From: Alteraurantiacibacter buctensis | GTDB taxonomy: Bacteria; Pseudomonadota; Alphaproteobacteria; Sphingomonadales; Sphingomonadaceae | NCBI RefSeq assembly: GCF_009827655.1 | Contig: NZ_WTYV01000007.1 | Span: forward strand, 143,823 to 207,822 | Direction: 5' to 3' | DNA: 64,000 nt | Shown here: positions 8,578 to 17,322 of the stretch, piece by piece | How positions within the stretch are numbered: the first letter of the stretch is position 1 | How the letters are laid out: each line of letters opens with the position of its first letter | The notes under the pieces: model-generated | The model's input: only the letters and a program-made list of their open reading frames with translations | Database searches by the model: none | Told to the model about the DNA's origin: nothing | Made by a program: the position numbers and the translations under genes

Positions 8578-9815
8578 TTGATCGCGGCGTTGCGCGTCTT
8601 CTGGAAGTCCGGCACGGACATGCCCTTCATCGCCGCATAGACATCGATGTTGCCCAGCCCCACCACCGGGGCCAGCTTCTCCAGGTTGAAGAAGATCACG
8701 CCGTAATGGATCATCCCGATCCAGTTCAGGTCGCGGATCAGGGTCTTTTCTTCCTCGGTTAGCGCGTATTCGTCGGCCAGCGCCTCGAAATCGGTCTTGA
8801 AGCGGGCGCGGAAGTCCGGCTTCACGATCGAGTGCAGGAAATTGTTGATCCGCCACGCCTTTGCGCTGCGGGTAATGGTGAAGGGATAGGTTCCCTCCAG
8901 CCCCAGCGCGGGGGCCACGTCGGCATAGATCCGTTCGCCATAGGCGGCAGGCGTTTCGGGTGAGGGGTCTTCCTCGGCATCCTCGAACACCATGCTGGCG
9001 ATGGAGGTCATGCTGGGCAGGAAGAAGCTGCGGTGCAGTTCCTTCACCCTGGGGGCCAGGGCACCGCGCATCAGCATCCACATGACGATTTCGGCCCCTT
9101 CCATGCCGCCCAGCCTGACCAGTTCGCCCACCGGGATATCGATCAGGCTTTCCGGGTCGTTCGCCAGCCGGTCCATGAACTCGTGATCCCAGGCCACGTT
9201 GTTGAACCCGCAGCGCTCGCCATGCACCTGGTGGCTGAGGCCGCCGGTGCCGGCGATGGCCACCTTGATATCGGCCGGATAGTTCTGGATCGCCCGGCGC
9301 AAGGACCGGCCGAAGTTCCAGAACCGCCGCGCGCGCGGGATCGGCAGTTCCAGCACGCCGCATTGCAGCGGCACGATGCGGCACGGCCAGCCGGCTTCCT
9401 CGCTGTGCGGCAGCAGGACGCTGAGCGGGCTGAACGCCCCGTGGTCCAGCCCCATGCCCTGCCAGTAGCTGAGGTCGAAATCATCCGCCACCATGCCGAA
9501 GGCGATGTGCTGGGCCAAATCGGGATCGCCCTTGATCGGCGGCACCTTGCGCGGGCCGCCGCCTTCGTCGGCCGCGGCATATTCCTCGCCGATGCCGATG
9601 GCGAAGTGGCTGTAGTGCTGCATCCAGAAGCTGGTCATGTGATCGTTGTAGACATAAACGATCACGTCGGGCTTCACCTCGGCCAGCCAGTCCTTCACCG
9701 GCTGGAACCCGTCGAAGATGGGCTTCCACACCGGATCGTCCTGCTTGCCGGCATCCTGCGCGAAGGCGATGGTGGGGGTGTGCGATACGGCGAACCCGCC
9801 GACGATCTGGGCCAT
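8547..9815 (-). CDS. Gallate dioxygenase-like fused LigB-LigA extradiol dioxygenase (copy 1)
   Basis: 422 residues, the size of the one-chain DesB/DesZ-type enzymes of sphingomonads, which open the ring of gallate or 3-O-methylgallate with Fe(II) and O2. The LigB-like part (1 to about 290) shows SHTP with His12 and YNDH with His59 as iron ligands, GTGGLSHQVHG with the acid/base His, and the Glu of GAEIVMW. The C-terminal part contains the LigA-like block NWIGMIHYGVIFFNLEKL. The start has GGGAGAG six bases upstream. No hydratase, aldolase or other ring-fission partners lie nearby. The exact substrate cannot be read from sequence alone; protocatechuate and related catechols are alternatives. 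Confidence 0.85.
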   Translation of the reverse strand: MAQIVGGFAVSHTPTIAFAQDAGKQDDPVWKPIFDGFQPVKDWLAEVKPDVIVYVYNDHMTSFWMQHYSHFAIGIGEEYAAADEGGGPRKVPPIKGDPDLAQHIAFGMVADDFDLSYWQGMGLDHGAFSPLSVLLPHSEEAGWPCRIVPLQCGVLELPIPRARRFWNFGRSLRRAIQNYPADIKVAIAGTGGLSHQVHGERCGFNNVAWDHEFMDRLANDPESLIDIPVGELVRLGGMEGAEIVMWMLMRGALAPRVKELHRSFFLPSMTSIASMVFEDAEEDPSPETPAAYGERIYADVAPALGLEGTYPFTITRSAKAWRINNFLHSIVKPDFRARFKTDFEALADEYALTEEEKTLIRDLNWIGMIHYGVIFFNLEKLAPVVGLGNIDVYAAMKGMSVPDFQKTRNAAINYSVEAEPAE

Positions 9816-9930
9816 GTGAGACTCTCCCTGCTGTGCTGCCCGCGCTAGGGCAGGATGGCAAAACGCTCCTTGCGGCAGGTCAAACTCCGGTGGCTGGCAT
9901 TTCGCGGGCGGCGCTGGTAGGGGCGCGCCC

Positions 9931-11793
9931 ATGCTTACGATCAGGGATCTCACCGTCCGCCTTGGCGGCCGCACCATTCTGGACGGTGCCAGCGCTTCGC
10001 TGCCGCCGGGCAGCCGCGTGGGCCTGATCGGGCGCAACGGCGCGGGCAAGTCCACCCTGATGAAGGCGCTGATCGGCGAGATCGAGCCCGATGGCGGCGA
10101 TATCAGCAAGCCGCAGCGCGCACGCCTGGGCTACATCGCGCAGGAAGCACCCGATGGCGCGATCACCCCGCTGGAAGCCGTGCTGGCGGCGGACGTGGAG
10201 CGGCTGGACCTGCTGGCCCGCGCCGAGGACTGCGCCGATCCCGAACAACTGGGCGACATCTACGACCGGCTGCTGGCGATCGATGCCTACACCGCCCCCA
10301 CCCGCGCCGCCGTGATCCTGACCGGCCTTGGCTTCGACGAAGAGATGCAGGCCCGCCCCTTGAGCAGCTTCTCCGGCGGCTGGAAGATGCGCGTGGCGCT
10401 GGGATCGCTGCTGTTCAGCCAGCCCGAGATCCTGCTGCTGGACGAGCCGAGCAACCACCTGGATCTGGAAGCCACGCTGTGGCTGGAGAACTTCCTCAAG
10501 TCCTACCCCGCCACCCTGCTGGTGATCAGCCACGAGCGTGACCTGCTGAACAACGTGGTCGACCATATCCTGCATCTGCAGGGCGGCAAGCTGACGCTGT
10601 ACGCCGGCGGCTACGACAGCTTCGAGCGGCAGCGGGCCGAGCGCGCCACCCAGCTTGCCGCCGCCAAGGCCGCGCAGGATGCCCAGCGCGCCCGGTTGCA
10701 GGACTATGTGGCGCGCAATTCCGCCCGCGCCTCCACCGCCAAGCAGGCGCAGAGCCGCGCCAAGATGCTGGACAAGATGCAGCCGATCACCGCGCTGATC
10801 GAGGATCCCAGCCTCAGCTTCGATTTCCCCGATCCGGCCGAACTGCGCCCGCCGCTGATCACGCTGGACATGGCCAGCGTAGGCTATGCCGACAAGCCGA
10901 TCCTGAAGCGGCTGATGCTGCGGATCGACCCGGATGACCGGATCGCCCTGCTGGGCCGCAACGGCAACGGCAAGACCACGCTCGCCCGCCTGCTGGCCGC
11001 GCAACTGGCGTCGATGGACGGTTCGATGGCCGCCAGCGGGCAGATGAAGGTGGGCTATTTCACCCAGTACCAGGTGGAAGAGCTGGCCGGCGGCGATACC
11101 CCGCTGGAACACATGACGCGGGTGATGAAGGATCGCACCCCCGGCGCGGTGCGCGCCCAGCTTGGCCGCTTCGGCTTCTCCGGCCCGCGCGCCACGCAGG
11201 CGGTGGAAAAGCTGTCCGGCGGCGAGCGGGCCCGGCTGGCCCTGGCGCTGATCACCTATGAAGCGCCGCACCTGCTGATCCTGGACGAGCCGACCAACCA
11301 CCTGGATGTCGATACCCGCGAGGCGCTGGTTCAGGCATTGAACGCCTATACCGGCGCGGTCATCCTGATCAGCCACGACCGGCACATGGTGGAACTGACC
11401 GCCGACCGGCTGGTGCTGGTCGATAACGGCACGGCGCGCGATTACGACGGCAGCATGGAGGACTACATCGACTTCGTGCTGGGCCGTAACCAGCCGAAGG
11501 ATGCCAGCGGCAGCAAGGGCGCGAGGAAGGGCGGCAAGGCCGCTGTTGCGGAGCGTGACGAGGCGCGCCAGTTGCGCAGCAACGTCACCGCAGCGGAAAG
11601 CGCGATGGCGAAACTCCAGCAAGATTGCGCCGCGCTGGATGCCGCCCTGGCCGATCCCGCCAGCGCCACGGGCTGGATGGCCCGCATGAGCGCGGCCGAA
11701 CTCGCCAAGCGTCGCGCCAGGGTGGCCGCGCAACTGGAAAGCGCCGAGGCCGAGTGGCTGGCCGCCAGCGAGGAACTGGAAGCTCTGGGCTAG
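9931..11793 (+). CDS. ABC-F family ATPase
   Basis: 620 residues with two ABC cassettes and no membrane segments, so an ABC-F type ribosome-associated ATPase rather than a transporter. Cassette 1 has Walker A GRNGAGKST near residue 34, signature SSFSGGW, and Walker B LLLDEPSNHLDL. Cassette 2 has GRNGNGKTT, LSGGERARL and LILDEPTNHLDV. The interdomain linker is rich in Arg, Ala and Gln, and the C-terminus is a charged coiled coil. Family roles include translation rescue and antibiotic protection; which one applies is unknown. The gene is divergent from dioxygenase copy 1 and its 3' end overlaps the sulfotransferase by 4 bases. Confidence 0.9.
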   Translation: MLTIRDLTVRLGGRTILDGASASLPPGSRVGLIGRNGAGKSTLMKALIGEIEPDGGDISKPQRARLGYIAQEAPDGAITPLEAVLAADVERLDLLARAEDCADPEQLGDIYDRLLAIDAYTAPTRAAVILTGLGFDEEMQARPLSSFSGGWKMRVALGSLLFSQPEILLLDEPSNHLDLEATLWLENFLKSYPATLLVISHERDLLNNVVDHILHLQGGKLTLYAGGYDSFERQRAERATQLAAAKAAQDAQRARLQDYVARNSARASTAKQAQSRAKMLDKMQPITALIEDPSLSFDFPDPAELRPPLITLDMASVGYADKPILKRLMLRIDPDDRIALLGRNGNGKTTLARLLAAQLASMDGSMAASGQMKVGYFTQYQVEELAGGDTPLEHMTRVMKDRTPGAVRAQLGRFGFSGPRATQAVEKLSGGERARLALALITYEAPHLLILDEPTNHLDVDTREALVQALNAYTGAVILISHDRHMVELTADRLVLVDNGTARDYDGSMEDYIDFVLGRNQPKDASGSKGARKGGKAAVAERDEARQLRSNVTAAESAMAKLQQDCAALDAALADPASATGWMARMSAAELAKRRARVAAQLESAEAEWLAASEELEALG

Positions 11794-13262
11794 CCCAAAG
11801 CGCGCACCAGCGGCTGCAGAAACTGCCGGTACGGGCCGGCCGAGCCAACCCCCGCGCGGTTGATCGGCTGGCGCACCTGAGCCGCGCTGGCCGTGGTGAC
11901 GGCCCGCTGCGCCTGGTGCGGGGTGAAGACCTGCGGCTCCACCGCCAGCCCGCAATGGGTCAGCAGGCGGGGTATCCAGGCTTGCGGGTCGGTCACCAGT
12001 TCCTCGTAGGGGAGCACCAGCAGCCGTTCGCCCAGCAGGTCCTGCCAGCGGGCCAGCAGCTCCATCTCGTGGCGGAACTGCCAGCCGATATCGGCAAGCT
12101 CGTAGGTCCACGGCAGGCTCTGCGGAAAGAAGGTGCGGAACGCCGACCAGCCGCAATCGAGCGGGTTGCGCAGCACCCACACCACCGGCGCGTGCGGCGC
12201 CACCGTTGCGGCCAGGCCAAGGAAGCGGCTGGTGTTGAGCGACTTGTCGACCACCAGCCCGGCCCCGGGGAAGCGCTGGGCCAGCAGGTGGTCCCACAGG
12301 TCGGCCAGCGCCGGCATATCGGCCCGGGCCAGCGCAGCGGCATCGGGGCCGCGCACCTCCTGCGCGACCAGGGGCAGCAGGCTCAGCTCCGCGCCGCCGG
12401 CCACCTGGCTATGGCTGGTCAGGATCTGCTCGACCAGCGTGGTGCCCGATCGCGGCAGCCCGGTGACGAACAGCGTGCGGTTGGCCCTTTCGCCCGCCCG
12501 CCGGCCCGCTGCCGCCAGGCTTGCACGGCTGTGGCCTGCCAGCGCCAGCGCTCCGTGGCGCCGGTCCGCCGCGCGGTCGAACGGCTCCACCCGCCGCATG
12601 ATCGCAGCCCCTTCGCTGAAGGCGGCAAAGGCGCGCGCATGATCGTGGCGAGCGTGGAACAGGTTGCCCACGGCATAGAGCCAGGCCGCGCGCAGCACGG
12701 GGGCCGCCCGTTGCGCATGCGCTTCGGCGGCCAGCATCTGCCGGGCCAGCGCATCATCCCGGGCCAGGTCGCTGACCATGCCCAGCGACAGCCAGGCAAA
12801 GCCGTTGCCCGGCTCCAGCCGCACCGCCTTGGCCAGGTCTGTGCGGGCACTATCGGCCAGGCCGAGGTGCAGGGCGCTGGTGCCCAGGCCAAAGGCATGG
12901 GCCGCGGGCGTGGGCACGGTGCGCGGGACGCCGGCCATCACCGCCCGCGCCTCCGCCAGGCGACCGGACTGCTCCAGCACCGCCGCCTTGAGGCACAGCG
13001 CCAGCGGCGCGCCGTTCTCGTGGGCGATGTGCAGGTCGGCAATCGCGACCGCCAGGTCCAGCTCGCCCGTGGCCACGGCCACCTGCGCCAGGTGCTGCCA
13101 CTGCGGGCCCAGAGGAGCCCCGATCCGCACCAGTTCGCGCATGATCGCCACCTGGCGCGCGCGATCGGCCCGCGCGATGGCGGGCGACAGCTGCTGCAGC
13201 AGGGCAAGGGCATTGGCGAGGCCGCGCTGCCCGGTGGCAGGCGGCCCGGGAGAGGGAGGCAC
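11790..13262 (-). CDS. TPR-repeat sulfotransferase
   Basis: About 490 residues. The N-terminal half has TPR-like helical repeats (GQWQHLAQVAVATGELDLA type, NGFAWLSLGMVSDLARDD). The C-terminal half is a PAPS-dependent sulfotransferase: GLPRSGTTLVEQIL is the 5'-phosphosulfate loop, and RNPLDCGWSAFRTFF carries the 3'-phosphate-binding Arg and Ser. This domain pair is common in sphingomonads; the acceptor is unknown. The frame opens further up at a GTG (13364) without a ribosome site. I prefer the GTG at 13262, which has GAGAG five bases upstream and leaves room for the promoter-like element at 13372-13409. Confidence 0.82.
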   Translation of the reverse strand: MPPSPGPPATGQRGLANALALLQQLSPAIARADRARQVAIMRELVRIGAPLGPQWQHLAQVAVATGELDLAVAIADLHIAHENGAPLALCLKAAVLEQSGRLAEARAVMAGVPRTVPTPAAHAFGLGTSALHLGLADSARTDLAKAVRLEPGNGFAWLSLGMVSDLARDDALARQMLAAEAHAQRAAPVLRAAWLYAVGNLFHARHDHARAFAAFSEGAAIMRRVEPFDRAADRRHGALALAGHSRASLAAAGRRAGERANRTLFVTGLPRSGTTLVEQILTSHSQVAGGAELSLLPLVAQEVRGPDAAALARADMPALADLWDHLLAQRFPGAGLVVDKSLNTSRFLGLAATVAPHAPVVWVLRNPLDCGWSAFRTFFPQSLPWTYELADIGWQFRHEMELLARWQDLLGERLLVLPYEELVTDPQAWIPRLLTHCGLAVEPQVFTPHQAQRAVTTASAAQVRQPINRAGVGSAGPYRQFLQPLVRALG

Positions 13263-13371
13263 CAGGTCTCTCGTTTCGGTTTGATCGCCGGAAAACCTTG
13301 GCAGCGGGCGGTAAGGTTGCAACCCCCTGAAGTGTCGCGATTTGTAATCCGCCGCCCCGGACACAAATCTG

Positions 13372-13409
13372 TGACAGTTGTCGCAAATTGTATTGAACGG
13401 ACACTGTCA
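13372..13409 (-). promoter_or_regulatory. Imperfect inverted repeat with TTGACA, putative sulfotransferase promoter region
   Basis: TGACAGTTGTC (13372-13382) and GACACTGTCA (13400-13409) form an imperfect inverted repeat, each half also being a small GACA/TGTC palindrome. Reading on the minus strand, TTGACA at 13410-13405 could be a -35 box. It lies just upstream of the sulfotransferase gene. No -10 box is clear, so promoter function is inference. Confidence 0.35.
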
Positions 13410-13614
13410 ACAAGTCATAGTCGGAAGCGGGAGATCGGGACCTGCCTCGCATGTGACGGCGCGGGCCCGGCCAAGTGGGGAGGCTTGGGGTCGTCAAATG
13501 CCGGCAGGGTCGCGGCGCAGTGCGCCATTGCAACTTCGTTCTCAGGGATTGGCCGCCGTGCCGGCCCACCGTGCAGGCAGCGGACTGTCCGCCTTTGCGG
13601 CCTTTCCGACAGAC

Positions 13615-13779
13615 ATGGCAGCGAAAATTCGCAAGCCCGGCCACTGGCGCGAGCGGGACCTGCGCCGCGCTCTGCTGGTGGCGCGGCAGGCTGGCCTGGG
13701 CAACTACCGGGTGGACATCGCCCCCGACGGCACGATCAGCATCATGGTGATCGAGGGCAAGGCGGGCGCGCGCCGCTAG
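13615..13779 (+). CDS. Small conserved basic hypothetical protein
   Basis: 54 residues from MAAKIRKPGHW. The block ERDLRRALLVARQAGLGNYRVDIAPDGTISIMV resembles small proteins widespread in alphaproteobacteria, in which a helix is followed by a 'V-x-I-x-PDG-x-I' strand pair; their function is unknown. An in-frame ATG at 13498 would add 39 residues, but that part is low-complexity and neither start has a good ribosome site. It lies between the convergent ends of two minus-strand genes and stops 30 bp from dioxygenase copy 2. Confidence 0.55.
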   Translation: MAAKIRKPGHWRERDLRRALLVARQAGLGNYRVDIAPDGTISIMVIEGKAGARR

Positions 13780-13809
13780 GCTCCCTCGGCGCGCGCGCCG
13801 CCGCCTGTC

Positions 13810-15072
13810 CTACTTTTCCTTGCCGGCCACGCCGTAGTTGATCGCCGCGTTGCGGGTCTTCTGGAACTCGGGCACGGTCATGCCCTTCATGCTGGCGTAG
13901 ATGTCGATGTTGCCGATGCCGGTGACGGCGCCCAGCTTTTCCAGCATGAAGAAGATCACCCCGTGGTGGATCATGCCGATCCAGTCGCGGCGGCGCACAA
14001 GGTCGGCCTCTTCCTCGGTCAGGCCGGCCTGCATGTAGGCGGCTTCCTCGTCCTCGCGGAACAGCTTGCGGACCGCGGGATCGGTCAGCGAGTGGAGGAA
14101 GTGGTTGAGGCGGAAGCCCTTGACGCTGCGTTCGATGGTGAAGGGATAGGTGCCTTCCATCTCCTCGGCTCCGACATACTGGTGATCGGCGCGGGCGCGG
14201 GTCACTTGCGGATCTTCCACCGGCGCATCGGGGGTGCGCTCCTCCAGGATCATCGTGGCGATCGGGCACATGGAGGGCAGGAAATAGGTCTTGTGGGTGC
14301 ATTCCACGTCAGCCGACAGCGCGCCGCGCATCATCAGCCACATGACCACCTCGGCCCCTTCCCAGCCGCCCAGCTTGGCCAGCTCGGCCACGGTCATGTC
14401 GAGCAGGCTTTCCGGGTCCTTCTCCAGCCGCTCCATGAACTCGGCATCCCAGGCCGGGTTGTTGAACCCGCAGCCTTCGCCGTGGACCTGGTGGCTGAGG
14501 CCGCCGGTGCCGGCAATCGCCACCTTGATGTCTTCCGGGTAGCTCAGGATCGCCTGCCGCAGGCTCTTACCGAATTTGTAGAACCGGCGCGCGGAGGGCA
14601 GCGGCACGGTCAGCACGCCGCAGACCACCGGCAGCAGCTTGCAGGCCCAGCCGTCCGCTTCGTTGTAATCGACCATCACCGACAGCGGAGAAAAGGCCCC
14701 GTGGTCCAGCCCCTTGCCCTGGAAGTAGGACAGGTCGAATTCATTGGCGACCATCACGCGGGCCACGTGTTCGGCAAACTTCGGATCGCCCTTGATCGCC
14801 GGAATATCGCGCGGGCCGCCGCCTTCGTCCGCCGCCTTGAACTCTTCCCCCACGCCCAGTGCAAAGTGGCTGTAGTGGTCGAAGAACGAGGTCATGTGAT
14901 CGTTGTAGATATAGACCAGGACGTCCGGCTTTTTCTCGCGGAACCACGCCTGCACCGGCTCATAGCCTTCGAAGATCGGCTGCCACACGGGATCGTTCTG
15001 CTTGCCGCCATCCTTGGCGAACGCGATGGTGGGGGTGTGCGACGTGGCGACGCCGCCAACGATGGTAGCCAT
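13810..15072 (-). CDS. Gallate dioxygenase-like fused LigB-LigA extradiol dioxygenase (copy 2)
   Basis: 420 residues, a clear paralog of the gene at 8547-9815, in the same orientation. It keeps His12 in SHTPTIAFA, His59 in YNDHMTSF, GTGGLSHQVHG, and Glu in GAEVVMWLMMRGAL. The C-terminal LigA-like block DWIGMIHHGVIFFMLEKL is also present. Differences cluster in the region about residues 280-330, where copy 2 has a longer acidic/Arg stretch, and in the C-terminal helices. That suggests different substrate preference, for example gallate against 3-O-methylgallate, as known for DesB and DesZ. Substrate is not determined. Confidence 0.85.
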   Translation of the reverse strand: MATIVGGVATSHTPTIAFAKDGGKQNDPVWQPIFEGYEPVQAWFREKKPDVLVYIYNDHMTSFFDHYSHFALGVGEEFKAADEGGGPRDIPAIKGDPKFAEHVARVMVANEFDLSYFQGKGLDHGAFSPLSVMVDYNEADGWACKLLPVVCGVLTVPLPSARRFYKFGKSLRQAILSYPEDIKVAIAGTGGLSHQVHGEGCGFNNPAWDAEFMERLEKDPESLLDMTVAELAKLGGWEGAEVVMWLMMRGALSADVECTHKTYFLPSMCPIATMILEERTPDAPVEDPQVTRARADHQYVGAEEMEGTYPFTIERSVKGFRLNHFLHSLTDPAVRKLFREDEEAAYMQAGLTEEEADLVRRRDWIGMIHHGVIFFMLEKLGAVTGIGNIDIYASMKGMTVPEFQKTRNAAINYGVAGKEK

Positions 15073-15268
15073 GTGATCCCTTGTCCTCTCGTGCGGCGGG
15101 CGGCGCGCCCGCGCGCTCCTGCCGATATGGTGGCGCGGGTTTTGCCAGCCAAGGCGGGGCTGGGCAAGGCGCAATTCCGCATGGATGAAGTTTTCACATG
15201 GGCGAAACGACGGGCGCGGGAACCTTGGGCCAAGGTCCGGCTTACCGTTGCAGCAACCGGATGTGAAA

Positions 15269-16113
15269 ATGTCCATGATGAAACCCCTGCATGCCCTCCT
15301 CGCCACGGCCGCCGGCCTCGCCGCCGCGCCCGCCTCCACCCCCGCCATGGCCCAGGGCGGCCCGCCGCCAGCGGGCGATACCGTAACCGTGGGCCTTGGG
15401 GTGGGCGTCACCACCGATTATGACGGGGCTGACGAATACAAGCTGATCCCCGGCGGGGTGCTGCAGGGCACCGTGGGCGGGCACGACTTCCGCCTCAACG
15501 GCCTGCAACTGTTCGTCGACGCCATTCCCAACGACCCTGCCCGCACGGTGGAGCTGGAGCTTGGCCCCGTGGCCGGCCTGCGCTTCAACCGCAGCGGCGG
15601 CGTGAAAGACCCGCAGGTGGCCGCGCTGGGCAAGCTGGACGAGGCGGTGGAACTGGGCCTCGCCGGATCGGTGGGTCTGCGCGGCGTGGGCAGCCGCACC
15701 GGCACGCTGTCATTGGGCACCAGCATGGTGTGGGACGTTGCCGGCGCGCATGGCGCATGGCGGCTGAACCCTTCGCTGGGCTATTCCACGGTTGTCGGTC
15801 GCCGCACCTTCGTGCGCGCCGCGCTGAGTGCCACCTTCGCGCCCGATGCCATGCCGACTATTACTTCGGCGTCAGCCCGACAGGCGCGCTGGCCAGCGGC
15901 CTGGCCCCGTTCGACCCCGACGGCGGGCTGGAGAGCCTTGGCGCGAACGTGCTGGCCACCCACTCGCTGTCCGGCGGGCGCAAGGGGTGGTCGGTATTCG
16001 GCATCGCCAGCTTCAGCCGGTTGCAGGGGGACTTTGCGCGCAGCCCCATCGTGCGGGATGCGGGATCGGCGGATCAGGTGTTTGGTTCGGTGGGGGTAGG
16101 GTATACTTTTTGA
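15269..16113 (+). pseudogene. MipA/OmpV family outer-membrane protein, frameshifted
   Basis: The first frame (15269 to about 15853) encodes a signal peptide (LLATAAGLAAAPASTPAMAQ) and beta-strand-rich MipA/OmpV sequence such as VGVTTDYDGADEYKLIPG. The rest of the family sequence, from ADYYFGVSPTGALASG to DQVFGSVGVGYTF, continues in another frame to the stop at 16113. Reading ATGCC at 15851-15855 as ATGGCC would restore one frame of about 281 residues, the normal size. Either a recent one-base deletion or a sequencing error. MipA proteins are scaffolds or porin-like proteins of the outer membrane. No slippery heptamer is seen, so programmed frameshifting is unlikely. Confidence 0.8.
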
Positions 16114-16120
16114 GGGGGGC

Positions 16121-16519
16121 TCAGCCGAAATGCTCTATGTGGCAATCACCCGTGCGCCCGAAATAGAGCACCCGCGCCCCGCTGAATGACGCGATATAGC
16201 CCGCGCATCCTGCCATCTTTACCCGGGTGCTGAAGGCCGGGAAGCTGTAGGCCGGATCGCCCGATTGCGCCCATTCGATAGCACGCCTGATCTCTTCCTG
16301 GTCGAAGGTGGCGACCACTTCGCCCGGATAGGCATCCAGCGGCATGGTCAGCGCCTCTCCCGACGGCAAGTAGAAGGTTTGTGAGGCAGCGCGGTAATCG
16401 ACAAGGTAGCCTTCGAACTCTGCTGCCCTCAGCCTGCCGATGATCTGCGGGAAGGCCATCGAGCCATCGTGGGCGGCAGCGAGGCACGTGGCGGCGGTGT
16501 GTTTCTGGGAGGGTGTCAT
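16121..16519 (-). CDS. DUF1398 family protein
   Basis: 132 residues starting MTPSQKHTAATCLAAA. The pattern MAFPQIIGRLRAAEFEGYLVDYRAASQTFYLPSGE and the C-terminal SFSGARVLYFGRTGDCHIEHF fit DUF1398 (YbcV-like, once called phage envelope protein); the function is unknown. The ATG at 16519 has GGAAG six bases upstream. A TTG at 16555 is in frame and overlaps the upstream gene's stop but has no ribosome site. It is the second gene of an operon with the MarR regulator and may be its target. Confidence 0.75.
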   Translation of the reverse strand: MTPSQKHTAATCLAAAHDGSMAFPQIIGRLRAAEFEGYLVDYRAASQTFYLPSGEALTMPLDAYPGEVVATFDQEEIRRAIEWAQSGDPAYSFPAFSTRVKMAGCAGYIASFSGARVLYFGRTGDCHIEHFG

Positions 16520-16547
16520 TGGAGGCTTCCGGTTGGCGATTGCAGGA

Positions 16548-17012
16548 TCAGTCAACCGCCACGCCGGTAAGCGCGTGGTGGGTAATCAGCGCCTGTGCCA
16601 GCTTACGCAGGGTAGCGTTTTCAACGGGGGAAAGGGCGGCGAAGAACTCGCTGTCGTTGGTGTCGGCAATGGCGGCGAGATTCGGGACCAGTGCCCGGCC
16701 CGGCTCCGTGAGTTCCAGCATCTGCGCTCGTCCATCGTCCGGGTGGGCCCTGCTGGCCAGCAGGCCCTTGCCTGTCAGCCGCAGGGCCAGCTTGCTGATT
16801 GCCCCGCGGGTCATGCCCATCCGCGCCGCGAGCGCAGCCGGAGCGATCCCCGGCACGTCATACAGCACGCGGAGCAGCGCCCATTCGGCCACGGTCACTC
16901 CCTCCGATGTCAGCTTGCGTGCAAAAGCGTGCGAGACGGCATTGGAAACGGTGCGCAGCAGGTAGCCAAGATGGCCATCAAGTGGGGCGGGGTCGGGGGC
17001 CTGGCTCTTCAT
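16548..17012 (-). CDS. MarR family transcriptional regulator
   Basis: 154 residues. Winged-helix region about 45-110: TVAEWALLRVLYDVPGIAPAALAARMGMTRGAISKLALRLTGKGLL is the recognition part, with the wing at RAHPDDGRAQMLELTEPG. Such dimers usually repress their own operon and respond to small phenolic or lipophilic ligands. The ATG at 17012 lies directly against a strong palindrome (17013-17052), so autoregulation is likely. The frame is open further upstream but that part is unrelated and crosses the palindrome. It is followed by DUF1398. Confidence 0.88.
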   Translation of the reverse strand: MKSQAPDPAPLDGHLGYLLRTVSNAVSHAFARKLTSEGVTVAEWALLRVLYDVPGIAPAALAARMGMTRGAISKLALRLTGKGLLASRAHPDDGRAQMLELTEPGRALVPNLAAIADTNDSEFFAALSPVENATLRKLAQALITHHALTGVAVD

Positions 17013-17052
17013 GTTGACTAGGAAGCTAATACAGATTTGTTTCCTTGTCAAC
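17013..17052 (-). promoter_or_regulatory. Palindromic operator and promoter of the marR operon
   Basis: GTTGACTAGGAAGC (17013-17026) and GTTTCCTTGTCAAC (17039-17052) match as an inverted repeat at 12 of 14 positions around a 12-nt spacer. On the minus strand TTGACA at 17051-17046 is a perfect -35 box inside one arm. A weak -10 (TAGCTT, 17028-17023) follows at 17 nt in the other arm. Transcription would begin only a few bases before the ATG at 17012, so the mRNA may be leaderless. A regulator bound here would block RNA polymerase. Confidence 0.7.
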
Positions 17053-17251
17053 ATAATGAGCAGAAAGTGCTGTCCTACAAACCCTTCGTTCTGCCAGCAC
17101 CAAATGCAGCTCTTTGCCCTGTCCAGCCCCTCTTTCCCACACGCCCCGCGCGGTCGCACCGGCGCGGCGGCCGTTCGTGCAACCGCGCGCCTTTGGGTCT
17201 TGTACAAGCCCCCGCCCCGGTATGTATTTCATCAACTAACCCTGCCCGCCC

Positions 17252-17287
17252 AAAAGAAACGGGCGGGAAGCCATCGCCTCCCGCCCG
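17252..17287 (-). terminator. Rho-independent terminator after the SWIB gene
   Basis: CGGGCGGGAAG (17260-17270) pairs with CCTCCCGCCCG (17277-17287), with one mismatch, around a six-base loop. On the minus strand TTTCTTTT follows at 17259-17252. It lies 36 bp past the SWIB stop codon. Confidence 0.8.
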
Positions 17288-17322
17288 CTCGTAAAGTCCT
17301 GCCCCGAAAGGCGAAAGACGAC

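Noticed and set aside
9880-12297. Very long minus-strand open frame opposite the ABC-F gene
   Set aside because: Walker and signature motifs lie on the plus strand; the minus reading has none.
15840-15860. Programmed frameshift in the MipA gene
   Set aside because: No slippery heptamer or downstream structure is visible; a simple one-base loss explains it better.
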